DNA from: Aquilaria yunnanensis
Taxonomy: Eukaryota; Streptophyta; Magnoliopsida; Malvales; Thymelaeaceae
Length of the DNA stretch: 64,000 nt
Direction of reading: 5' to 3'
Assembly (NCBI GenBank): GCA_039654915.1
Contig: CM077599.1
Coordinates: 15,192,501-15,256,500, forward strand
The position numbers and the translations under genes are program-made. Numbering within the stretch: position 1 is the stretch's first letter; every line of letters starts with the position of its first letter. The notes below the pieces were generated by a model. The model saw nothing but the letters and a program-made list of their open reading frames with translations. It did not search any database and was not told where the DNA came from. Positions 1-10,500 of this stretch are shown one piece after another.

Positions 1-351
1 AACGGACAGTTGGAGAAGAGTTGGACCTTCCGACAAGGTTTCGAGGCAAATCGCGCATGTTTGATCCCTTTGCTTATCGGGTAACTCTGCAATTTGGGTT
101 TCAAGCAGGTCAATTTCTCGACGGATACGAGCTTCATCGGCGGACCAAGAATCGACAACTTGGCGGGTGTCCCAGTTGTGATGAAGAAGCAAGATTCTGG
201 CCTCGGATTCGGGCAGAGAGAGGAGCTTGGAAACTTGTGCAATGGCGTCGATTACATGGCGGAGCAGATCATCTTCGCAGAGGAAGGAATATCTCTCAGT
301 TACCGGCCGGCAGTCGTCGCCGTTGGTGAAGAGGGCTAGGTCCTTGTCCAT
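1..351 (-). CDS. ARI: Ariadne-type RBR E3 ubiquitin ligase, N-terminal part, cut by window edge
   Basis: The minus strand reads open from an ATG at 351 to the window edge (117 codons), so only the N-terminus is visible. Around residues 47-75 it has the Ariadne-specific helical segment (LLLHHNWD, then SWSADEARIR), and at residues 99-102 the first RING1 zinc pair (CAIC). The same LLLHHNW segment occurs in the complete Ariadne gene at 2212-3921, so the two are tandem paralogues on the same strand. By family knowledge, RBR ligases take ubiquitin from an E2 on RING1 and pass it to the substrate through a RING2 cysteine. Whether RING2 is intact here cannot be seen. The N-terminus is acidic, as is common in plant Ariadne proteins. 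Confidence 0.85.
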   Translation of the reverse strand, partial: MDKDLALFTNGDDCRPVTERYSFLCEDDLLRHVIDAIAQVSKLLSLPESEARILLLHHNWDTRQVVDSWSADEARIRREIDLLETQIAELPDKQRDQTCAICLETLSEGPTLLQLSV

Positions 352-401
352 GGAGTAGTTTGTGTGGAATTTGGTGGAGGAAAAGTCGGGGAAAGTAGTA
401 G

Positions 402-495
402 CTAAAGATGAAATTCATTCAGGGAGGTGTAAGATAGCGAACCCGAGTACTTCAAATATGAAATTTCGATTCATACGGCGCAGGAGTGAACTTAC
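402..495 (-). other. putative 5'-UTR intron of the partial Ariadne gene
   Basis: Upstream of the ATG at 351, the minus strand has a strong donor (ACG|GTAAGT, intron starting at 495) and an acceptor (CATCTTTAG, ending at 402). Together they define a 94-nt GT-AG intron in the leader. This rests on splice consensus only. Confidence 0.4.
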
Positions 496-757
496 CGTAT
501 TCAGATGCCCCGTAAGGAACGCTGCGCTGCTTCAGGGAATTGATTGACGTTGAACTTCCTGCCGATATGGCTTCTTTTTCTTCCATTTTTTTTTTTTTTA
601 TTGGCACCCATTAGTGTCTCACACGGATACAACCAATCCCTTGGAGGTATTGTTAAGCTTAAGTCGGGCTGGCATTAAAGTGGGGACTTTGGGCCTATAT
701 AAAAGCAAAACCAATCTCGGCTATTTCCAGATATTAATTAATGTACTATGATATGTT

Positions 758-1979
758 GGGTAAATTGCTTCTGTCGCCTCTAACTTTTAATCTTTATATC
801 ATTTTAAATCTTAATTTTAATTTTATACATAAAAGATTCATAACATTATTTAAATGTTATATTTTAAATTTTTTTATGGATAGAAAATGTCATATGGATT
901 ATCAGTGTGATAAACGTGGATGATTTGTTACATTGGCCTCCAATCTCAATTGCTTGGATGATGTGGCAAAGTAAGAAAAATTTTAAAATTTTTAAAAATT
1001 AACTGCCCCGCCACCACTCCGCCGTCGGTCACCTGCTCTGTTGCCACTAGTCACCGTTCGGATTGAGTACCCAAATCAACCACTAGTCCTCCACCAAGTA
1101 CAATCCCTTCCTTCCCTGTTGCACTCCCCTCCTCCCCGCACAGCCCAACGCCAAGCCGACGCCCTCAACTGCTTCTGACCCTTGATGCTGTCTACCTTTG
1201 TAGCTCCATCGCTGGCGTTAGAGAAACTCAAAGAAAAATATATTTCTGTGCTTCTTCTCTCCCATCCCCATTTCGATCTCGCTTCGTCTTCCTTCTCCTC
1301 CTTCATCCCTCCTTAATCTCCTTAATCCCACCTCATGGTAGTGTCAGGAAGCTCCGATGACGATTGAAACGAGGAAATCAACTATAGAAGGTGGCGAATG
1401 ACAGATCCACTTCCGGCGCTAGATCTATTGGCCCTTCCATCGTCGTCACTAGAAATTTTCTCATGTCCACGGATTCTTCGGCAAGCTCAGTGCCATTCTT
1501 GACCCATAAACCGAATCTTCAAATCAGAGGAGACTTTGCGGCCGAGCACGATGGCGATAACGGTGCCTTATGATGCTTTTGGTGCGAACGGAGCAGAGAA
1601 TCGAGCAGAGAGATTGAACAAAGAGATGTTGAGGCAGCAGGAAGGCAAACGGACAGGAATGACGGAGCTCCTCGAGGGTGGCGGCAATCTGATTCTCTCT
1701 TCTTTTGTTTTTTTTTTTTTTTGTCTAGCTTTATTAATTTTTAAAATTTTTTTTACTTTCCCATGTCATCCATGATAATTAATTTATTATACCACCATGG
1801 CAAAACGTCAATGTTAGCATGCCACATATCATTTCCATCCACATTAATGATTTCTATCCATAAAAGGTCTAAAATAAAACACTTAAACGGGATTGAAAAA
1901 TTTTTATGTACAAAATCAAAATTAGAATCTAAATTAATATAATAATTAAATATTATAGGTCACAGACACATTTTATCTC
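758..1979. mobile_element. long-TIR MULE-like element, non-autonomous
   Basis: The left arm (about 758-935) and the right arm (about 1790-1979) are imperfect inverted repeats. The left arm begins GGGTAAATTGCTTCTG and the complement of the right arm begins GAGATAAAATGTGTCTG. The element is flanked by a perfect 9-bp duplication TGATATGTT (749-757 and 1980-1988), which is characteristic of Mutator-like elements. The interior (about 1000-1680) is more GC-rich than the arms and looks like exon or UTR sequence, with a 76-codon minus-strand open frame at 1076-1306. That suggests captured host DNA (Pack-MULE style). No transposase is seen. The element separates the two Ariadne paralogues. Confidence 0.8.
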
Positions 1980-2211
1980 TGATATGTTAGATTGTGTAAA
2001 CCTAGAAATTGCACTGTTGGTACATAGAAAATAACCATTTAATAATACAGAATTACAAGCCCTGTGCAATCCAATGGAGTAACAGAGCACGGAACTTAAA
2101 AAATTTGTGACCATCCTTTATTGCAACCAGAAGCTGCAATTTATACAATTCAAGCACTTGATCCGCAATGCTATGGTGATGGAGCCATTGCTTCACTAAC
2201 AACAATCTCTC
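1980..2211. other. 3' flank of the complete Ariadne gene
   Basis: This 232-bp stretch lies between the MULE-like element and the Ariadne stop codon. It probably holds the 3' UTR and polyadenylation region of that minus-strand gene. I see no other feature. Confidence 0.4.
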
Positions 2212-3921
2212 TTACAAACAAGGTCTTCCAGCACCGGAATCGGACTTAGAGTTCACATCAGACAGGCCATTCTCCAAGGCAGTTACCAGATTATCAAAGT
2301 ACGTTTTTGTGGCTCTGGTAAACCCGGTCAGCTTCTTCCGGAACTCTGTGAAATCCTCTGGTGGGGCATCGGCTTCCCAGAAAGGCTTCGCTTCATTCTC
2401 TGCACAATCATGAAGCCTCTCCAGTGCAAACTCTGCTTCCCCTTGCAAGTAGACAAAAAACCTCCTTTTAGTTTGGCTTTCCTCAGCCAGGAACAGGAAG
2501 TACCCATAAGGGTAAGTCCATCTCAGCACTCTCCTGCACTCAATTATCTGTTTCCATGCCTCCGTCAAGAACTTGAGCTGACCCTTTGATACCTTCTGGG
2601 TCTCACTCAGCTTCTCAATCTGTTCCTCCACTACTTTCAAATCCTCCACGGCCTTCTTCATTGACATCAAATTGGCTACCCATCTCTCGTAGTAATGTGT
2701 ATACCGATCAATGGATTGATCCGCAAGCTTTCTCACCTCGGCATTTCTGTCTTGAGTTTGCGCGTAAATGTTGCAGGCAATATAACAATGGTCCTTCCAT
2801 TTCTCCATGCATAACCAGCAGAACTCATAGCGACAAGGATCCCTGCAAAACAAATGTCTCAATCTCCAGGCGACAAGTCAAACACCACAATCTATAATGA
2901 AACATAGAACTAGAACATGCTTGCTTTACTGCATTTGAATTGAGTTGGAATTCATTGCAATACTTCACTTTGCAACAAACCACAAATTAACGCAATGTCA
3001 GCAAGTAAACATTACGCTATATGTGTATGGATGATCTGGAGGGTACTGTAATAGTTCATGCCTGCAGACCATATGCATGCATCCGCCAAGTTTCTCGATT
3101 GGGCGCCTGCATTTGGGGCAGGGCTTGGTGAAGCAGAGAATGTAAACGACATTCTCGGATTCCAAGCTGTTCTTCAGCATCCACTTGCTGACGGTTTCAC
3201 AGTCCACCGGGCGATGAGACTCCTCCGTGCAGTTCCAGCAAAACCGGTGACCGCAATGGCAAGATGTATCGAAATCGGAGGAACCCAGAGCCAATTTGAC
3301 GGCTAGGTCGCAGCCGGGAGCAGGGCACCACTTGATCTTCTTGTTTAGGTCAACGTAGGACATGACAAGATAGCGGTCGTACTTGTGCTTCTCCACCGGT
3401 GCTAGTTGCGCCACCATACTCGGACCAACTGCAGCGGAGCAAGACGGCTCGGGGCATCTCAGGTTCAAACATCGAATCCCATCGCTGATCGAGGTGCTTA
3501 TATAGGACTTCCAGCAGTCTCGACAATAGGGATGGCCACAGAGGGCGTTCCTGATACAGTCGGAATCGAACGATTCGAAACAGACCCCGCAAGCAAGATG
3601 GGTATCGCTGTTTGAGAATTCGAAAATGGGTTTGTCAAGCAGGCCTACTCCTTGACGGACTTTGCGTTCGTCGGCGAACCAAGAGTCGAGAGCCTGGCAT
3701 GCATTCCAGTTGTGATGAAGGAGCAAGAGGCTTGCCTGCGACCTTGAGAGGGAGAGGACCGAAGAAACTCCTTTGGTCGCCGCCTTGATACGACGACGTA
3801 TGTCTCTTTCCCCGAGGATGGTGTACTGGGAATCGGAATCAGAATATTCATCTTGACTGTAGTAGTTGGTGGGCGAGTAATCGTCGGAATCACCGTCGGA
3901 GAAGACGCGGCCGTCGTCCAT
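2212..3921 (-). CDS. ARI: Ariadne-type (ARI7/ARI8-like) RBR E3 ubiquitin-protein ligase
   Basis: Exons 3062-3921 and 2212-2842 join to a 496-residue protein. RING1 starts at Cys111/Cys114 and continues through Cys128, His130, Cys133 and Cys136. The IBR domain has WCPAPGCD (Cys199/Cys204) and CHCGHRFCWNC (221-231). RING2 starts CPKC at 268-271 and has the catalytic-type cysteine in GGCMHM (Cys281), followed by FCWLC. The C-terminal Ariadne helical domain includes RYTHYYERW and a WKQIIECRRVLRWTYPYGYF-type stretch. In this family RING1 binds the E2-ubiquitin conjugate and Cys281 would form the thioester intermediate. Compared with remembered ARI7/8 proteins, the linker after WKDH is about ten residues shorter and the C-terminus is truncated. 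The intron (2843-3061) reads best as GC-AG, since it alone joins Cys-Arg-Asp-Pro-Cys in frame. The start is the first ATG and gives the usual acidic N-terminus. Confidence 0.93.
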
Positions 3922-4542
3922 GGCGGAGAATACTGAAAAGTGGAACAGGTAGATGTGATTGTGAACAGAAGAAGTAATAATCCGTTGGTTCAGTTCAGAC
4001 TTGAGATATTAGCGGAGGAAGATCGTAGAGTAAAGCGGATGATGGAAAATTTCTTCGCCTTGAGGGGGAAGGAGTAGGACTAAGAAAGACTGGAGGGCAA
4101 GTCAAGGCCAGAGACTAAATCGTGTCGGACTGTCAGTAGGACGACTTTCTTTCCTCTTTTACACGTTGGAATTCCAATTAATTCTTTTTCCTTGCGATTT
4201 CCTTTAATACAAGGAAAAATATAAAAAGTATGACGACAAACAGTCAGCATCACTTTGAAACTTTAAATAGTTCAGACACGTGTCATCTTGATAGAGAGAG
4301 GGTAAAAGGAGAAAGCAAGAGAGGTTTCGCCGGCAATCCTCAATAATCCCCTTTTTTTAATAAGCAGCAAAAAATCGCATTAGTACATCTTTATTCCATT
4401 CTCAAAATTGGAGAAGACAATGCAGGACTCCAAGAGAAAAAAAAAAAAAAAGTATCGTCTTGAAGTTTATGTGAAACAAATAAGAGGATAACAAAAATGA
4501 GTAGAGTGCTTCTCATTTCAAATGAAGGGAAATTCTGGCATC
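3922..4542. other. intergenic region between Ariadne and SEC3 genes
   Basis: This region should hold the promoter and 5' leader of the minus-strand Ariadne gene and the 3' UTR of SEC3. There is an A-run at about 4438-4450 and no open frame with recognisable coding character. No clear TATA box was assigned. Confidence 0.4.
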
Positions 4543-7500
4543 CTACAGGGAAGCCAGAATCTCTCTCATTTCAGCCACAGATGGGATGTTCTCGTTGGGG
4601 TAAATTTTGGCAACAAGCTGAACAAAGCTATCATATTTGTCCAGAAACTCCTTCTGCCCAATTTCAATTAAACAAAATCAATAATAAACCCATATACCAG
4701 TCTCATATCAAAGCAAAGGGAAGTTTTAGCTCTTACCAGGGTCCAAGCCAAAATTTTCTCATCTACTCGTACATAACAAAAATGTTACGGGCTCAACTTA
4801 ACTTTCTTCACTACTGATATCCAAGCACAAATTAACATCTCTCTATCCGCTTCTACAGATGATAATGACCACACAGCTATAATGTCAAGCACAGAAATTA
4901 GACTCTACTGATCATTCATAAAACTTTGGGTATTCACAGCTACCTCTGAACTTCGGTTCATATTACAGTTACACCTCCAAGGTTTGGAAATTTACACTTT
5001 TTTTTTACAATATCTGACAGCAACTTCTAAAATCTTAATTTAAATTGCCCCGTGATTATGTTATAATAATTTCAAGTTATCTAGTATTTTTTTATAGCTA
5101 ATTGACATTAAAAAAAAACCCCCTATCTTGCATTCAGAGAGAAAAAGATAGATAATTTAAATGTTCATTGAATATGTGTGTGTGTATTAGACAGATTAAA
5201 ATTACTGACACATAATTACAATATAATTTAAATTAGGATATTAGAAGTTGCTGCCCGACAATGTACAAAAAAGACCTAAATGCCTATTGCTCCCCTGAAT
5301 TATAGTAACTCGGATATTTTACCCCCTAGACTATGAACCGGATCAACTCAAACCCCAAACTTTGGGAAATCGACCAGTTTGGTCCCTTAACTCACTTATT
5401 CGCTCACGTGACACCCACGTGATAAAGACGCCGTGACAGAGCCTCTGACCTGCCGGAAATAGGCCACATCCACTCCCCGTGGGTTCATCATCGTCCCAGG
5501 TTCTCTCCTGCTCGAATCCATCACAACAGCGATTGAAGCTGCATCGTCGACGCCAGTTATCTCCTGCTAGAATCCACTGCCGCGCGATTCCCCTTCAACT
5601 CGCTCCTCGCCTCCTCCCGAAACTCATCAATAATCTCAACCTCAGCCGGCACCCAAGACGCAGCAACCCTGTTGGTTCTATTCTGGGTTTCCCCTGGACT
5701 CGAAGCTCTCGATGGTGGCGGTGGCAGTGGCTGGTCCACCATCCCCTCCGTCCAGTCTCTCAACCCCTTCTTCAATTGCTCAAATTCACTTAGGCATTTC
5801 ATCGAACATATCATAAGCATATCTATAGATTGCAGCAAATCAGAATCACAACATATAGAATTCGACATTTCATGCAAAATTTGAGTTCAATCTACATATC
5901 CCAGTTAGCTGATTCCTCTTCCCTAACCCAATACTTGCGCAACCACCGTAACCAAACGAAAATCAATCGAAACCGCAACCCAACCCAATACGTATCTACC
6001 ATCGCTAGCCGCAAGCTCTCCATCTTTCTCGTGCAGGGGATACGGCTTCTAAGGAGGGCGATTCGATTCGATGGTACACAAAAGCGTCCGCACAACGAGG
6101 CCGAGGTTGACAAAGAAGTCATCTTTCTCGTGCCAGGGTTGTGGCCGCTTGCCGGAGGAATCTGGGTTGGCCTGAACCTGCATTTCTTCGAGTGACGGAG
6201 GTCGCCCGAGCCAACCGGGTTGTTGCTGCTCTGTTAAGTAAGTCACGCCGTTCATGTCACGTGAGATCACATGAGATTGAACCTGAGTTAAAGAACTCAA
6301 CTGGCCGATTTTACATAGTTAAGGGTTCGATCTGATTCGTTCTCTAGTTCAGGGTGCAAAGTGTCTGAGTCAGGATAGTTCAGGGGAGCAATAGGGATTT
6401 TGGCCTACAAAAAATGAGGCAATGTGTAGATTTTCAAACCTCAAGAGTCTAACTATAATATCAGCCTAAGTTCTGGAGATAACTATAAATTATCCTAAAA
6501 CTTAACAATGACGTGGTCAGAAATCCAGAAAAAAATATACGTTATTAGAACGAATTTGTATGCCAAGGAAAACACTGACTCATCGGAACCACAGTATCCC
6601 ACAAAATCAATCCAGTCATGGTGCCCCATAAGTGCTTGCATGCTCTCCTTTGGTTGTGGATTGCACTCATATTGTGTGCCTAATACTATTACATGCTTAG
6701 GGCGAGTTCCACTTATTTATTCACTAAGCACACCATAGGAAAGTACAATGAGAACCGGAACATTTCCAAAGAGAATTGGGTTACCTTGCATTTGTCCCAT
6801 AAAGAAGGTAGTAGTTCCTCAGAGGTCAAGTTCTTCTGCAACTTCTTATACATTGTAGCAACAGTTTTGTCAACCTATATAACGGGTGGACGAGATATTA
6901 ATTCCAACACTTCCAACCGAGGGGGACAATTTATGGTGTCACTGATGACTCACCCCAGATAAACTGGACTTTAATGTCTTCCTAAGATCCATTTTTGACG
7001 TCCCCACCTGGTAAGGAATCTGAAATACATACAACTCAATTCATGGTGTTAGCCTCCTGAACAATATCAGCCTATGCATTTAAACACCCAATAGCCTATA
7101 TAGAAACAAACAAGCTTGTAGTTACTCTTATTTGTGTTTCCATCTAGTGTCAAAAAGCTTTATATATATCCAAGGTTTTATATAAGTAATAGAAGTTGCA
7201 ATACATGAATCAAACACTTTGATTGATGTTCTAATTACCTCTTCAGGTGTGATAGAAAACATCAGTTCTTCAATCCTCTTAGCAAATTGGAAAAGTCGTT
7301 CAAATTGCTGTAAAGGGACCATGATAGTGAATGCACCAAAAAACAAAAGTATAAGCATCTAATGACTTGTTAATGTCTTGAGTATGCATAAAAGATTGCC
7401 TAAATAGAAAACTTACAAAGTATATAATCATGCTAATATGACGTGTGCAAGCTTGTTCATAAGCTTCACTTGCTTGGTGATAAAATTTGGCTAACGTTGG

Positions 7501-10500
7501 CACAACATTGGCCAGATCATATAAGCTGTCAGAAATTGCTTCTTATCAGCCAAGCAAATACTCGTGCACACACACACACACAGAACCAAGAGAATACCTA
7601 TTCCACAAATGGGTGTAAAAGATGAAAATACTGTACTAAGGGATGAGAACACGTTGCACATAAACGGAAGGATGAAATAGAAATGTAAAGCTAAGAGCAG
7701 GAAGCAGTATCTCTGTGGTCTGAGGTGTAGGCAGAAAATGTGGGGAGAGAGTCAATGGAGAGGAAGGTGAGAAGCTCCCCCTACTTGGAAGAGGAGAATG
7801 CAACATATGACATATTATAGTGACGGGAAAGAGTCTTCTGGGCCTATGACAAGATAATCAGCCTCTAGACTAAAAGCAATACGGTAAATGAGCCTTCTTG
7901 GGCCCACAATAATGTAATATTTCAGATCCTAGGCCCAAAATAATGAATGTTTTTTCCCCTGCCCCTAGTAGTGAAATTACAAGAAAGAATAAGTTTGCTA
8001 TCGTGCAGTTACTTGAACTCAAGCCAAGAGCCCAGAAGCATGCACCTCTAACTAAGTGGACCGAGCCCTGGGTGCAAAACAATTAATGATATGACACATA
8101 TCTGTAATGTTATCATAATGCTATGATATTGCAATCCCAGTCCATTAAATCAGAAGGTTACAAGATATATATACACTCTTAAGTCCTGCCGAGCTCACCA
8201 AGCACAAGCTCTCTAAAAATCCTTAATGATGCAATCTCAATTAAGGATCATGGTGCAAATCCTTAATTGAGATGATGATAACAAGCAACAATCACGCATG
8301 AAATAAAGATTCTACAACAAATTACATGATTGAGGGTAATTTGGTAATTACAATACACAAAAAAGGGCATAGGCATAAGAAAAAACATCATACCTATTCT
8401 GAAATGCTGCATAGTTCTCCAAAAGAAATATATCAGTATATTTTGGTTCTGTTTGTGCAATTTTTTCCAGAGTCACAAACATTATGCTAACCTGCAAATC
8501 AACATCCTTGACATAAACCGTTTGACTTAAAGAAACAACACATTCAAAACGGTAATTCATAGAAAAAGATCATCATCATCGTGTCTATGATGCTAGATAA
8601 AAAAAAAAAAGCAAAAAGATTGAATGAATAATAAGAAACATATTAACTAAGATACATAAACATTACAGCTCAGCACGCAACCTGGAAATGCACATCCCTT
8701 CTATGGCACATTTTGACTTAAAACATCAAGGGATCACCTTTTATTTTGGAGGAAAAGGAAATCATACTATAATCTACATGAGCCTACATGAGTTAAAAAA
8801 TATACCAACCTATGTTTCTCCCACATATATAAGACCTGATCAATAAGCACTTGGACATGCACTGGTCTATATAAATGATCCTCCTCATGGTTGAGTCAGT
8901 TTGAGAATGAAAAAACTAAACCACAGAATACTTCATCGGATCTCCAAAGGTAAAACATAAAGGCCTTGTCATAGATGTTCAAAACTTACAATTTTTGTGT
9001 ATGCCTGATCAACCAAATCCCTAGATTGTCCTTGGATGTACTGCTCCATACGGGTCGCTAAAGTTGCAAACCTATTCAGAAATGAAAACGCCAAAAATTG
9101 AGCATAAGAATCCCATTGAAAAAAAATAAAGTATTTTAAGATTTTAAAAGCATAAATGCAAACATATATTTCAAACCATTGAATTGAGCAAAAGTTAAGA
9201 CTTCTGAATATTCCAAAAAAATACAAGACTAGAAGCTGTTAATTGTTATCAGGTCATGTTACTACTTTGAATTATGGTGAGGAATCTCCACTTTTTACCG
9301 ATTAGGCACTTTAAAACAGTATACAGTATCAAAGCCCAAGGTTGTCATTTCCCTGCTGACTTGTCAAGTCATTGGCCCCATTGACATTGTTATTGTCTTC
9401 ATGACAGGCCCATTTTCAGTCTTCTCCTTGGTCTGAACATGATGGGGTGTGTCAAGTGGTGTTATACCACATGGCCTAGTCGATGGGCTTGTTAGAAATT
9501 TACATTACGGTGAGGCACCATTACCTATTTCTAGTTGGTTTTGAGTTGAATGCTTCAAGAAAAAAAAAATGAATTCCGTAGAAACAAATCATAAAAATTA
9601 ATTGTTGTAATTTTAGAACATATCTTAAACAAAAAAAAATAGAAAACTTAACAATTATAGCAAGTGGAAGCACATTCAAGAAAACAGATGAAGGAAAATA
9701 TGTTTATGTTAAGAATGCTAAAGCTAAAAAAGAAAACCATCAAGAGATGGAGGTATAAGGAAATCAGATTAAAAGCTAAGAGAAATCAAGATTTACCAAT
9801 AGAGTAATCTGTATACAAATGGAACAAAAAAAAATGGTTAGTTAGAAGTATTTCTAATTAATATCTTTCAATGATTTGTTTAACCTCATTAGATTGACAA
9901 ATTCTCTCTTCCGTGCACTTCATCAAACAAGGAAAATTCTCACTTCATTACCCTGTATATTGTGCATCATCACATGTGCCCGAGAGGTTTAAAACCCTCA
10001 ATATCCAGCCTGGTTTGGTTTATTACCTAATGATACCTACTGCCCAAATTACTTCAAAGAACATAAAACGGTAATACTTAGTATTTCTCAGTTTTTAGCA
10101 CTGTTATCAAAGAAACAGGAATCAAGCGCAGTGCAATTCATTGGGTAGTTCCTATAATTGGTCTGGTTCCATTGGTACATGTGTGGTGGGTGTGTTTTCT
10201 GCATGTGCATATTTGTGGTGCTATAAAACACATATTCATATTCATATATCTATGCATGCACAGGCGCACACATGTATATTGTTGGTGGAAATGAGGGCTT
10301 AGAAGCGAACATAAGTTATCAAAGTGTGCTAAATAGAAACTCAGCCACATGTAACAAAAGTTCACATGGCAATGAAATAACACGAAATGCTTAAAATAAC
10401 ATACGCATAAGCCATGAAGGTTACCTAGGAATGTATGCCAACACACCCATCTTCCAAACATTACGCTCATTTCTTTCAACTTGATAGCAGGCTTCATCGA

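Larger units (their letters stand above)
4960..6461. mobile_element. MITE (family A), interrupted by a MULE, in the last SEC3 intron
   Basis: The left half (4960-5272) and the remainder (6406-6461) belong to one TIR element. The left arm reads CCAAGGTTTGGAAATTTACAC and then CAGCAACTTCTAAAATC. The inverted right arm has GATTTTCAAACCTC after the insertion and TTAGAAGTTGCTG before it. Removing the inserted MULE and one copy of its duplication restores a continuous right arm. The same arms occur at 47263-47702 and 54560-55006. The outer boundaries are approximate and I could not find a clean duplication for this copy. Confidence 0.65.

Noticed and set aside
21..547. Plus-strand open frames at the left edge
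   Set aside because: They are shadows of the minus-strand Ariadne N-terminus and its leader, which carries recognisable family motifs.
7900..8085. Possible antisense SINE in a SEC3 intron (TTGAGTTCAAGTAAC, B-box-like)
   Set aside because: The B box is poor, no A box can be placed at the right spacing, and no direct repeats were found.
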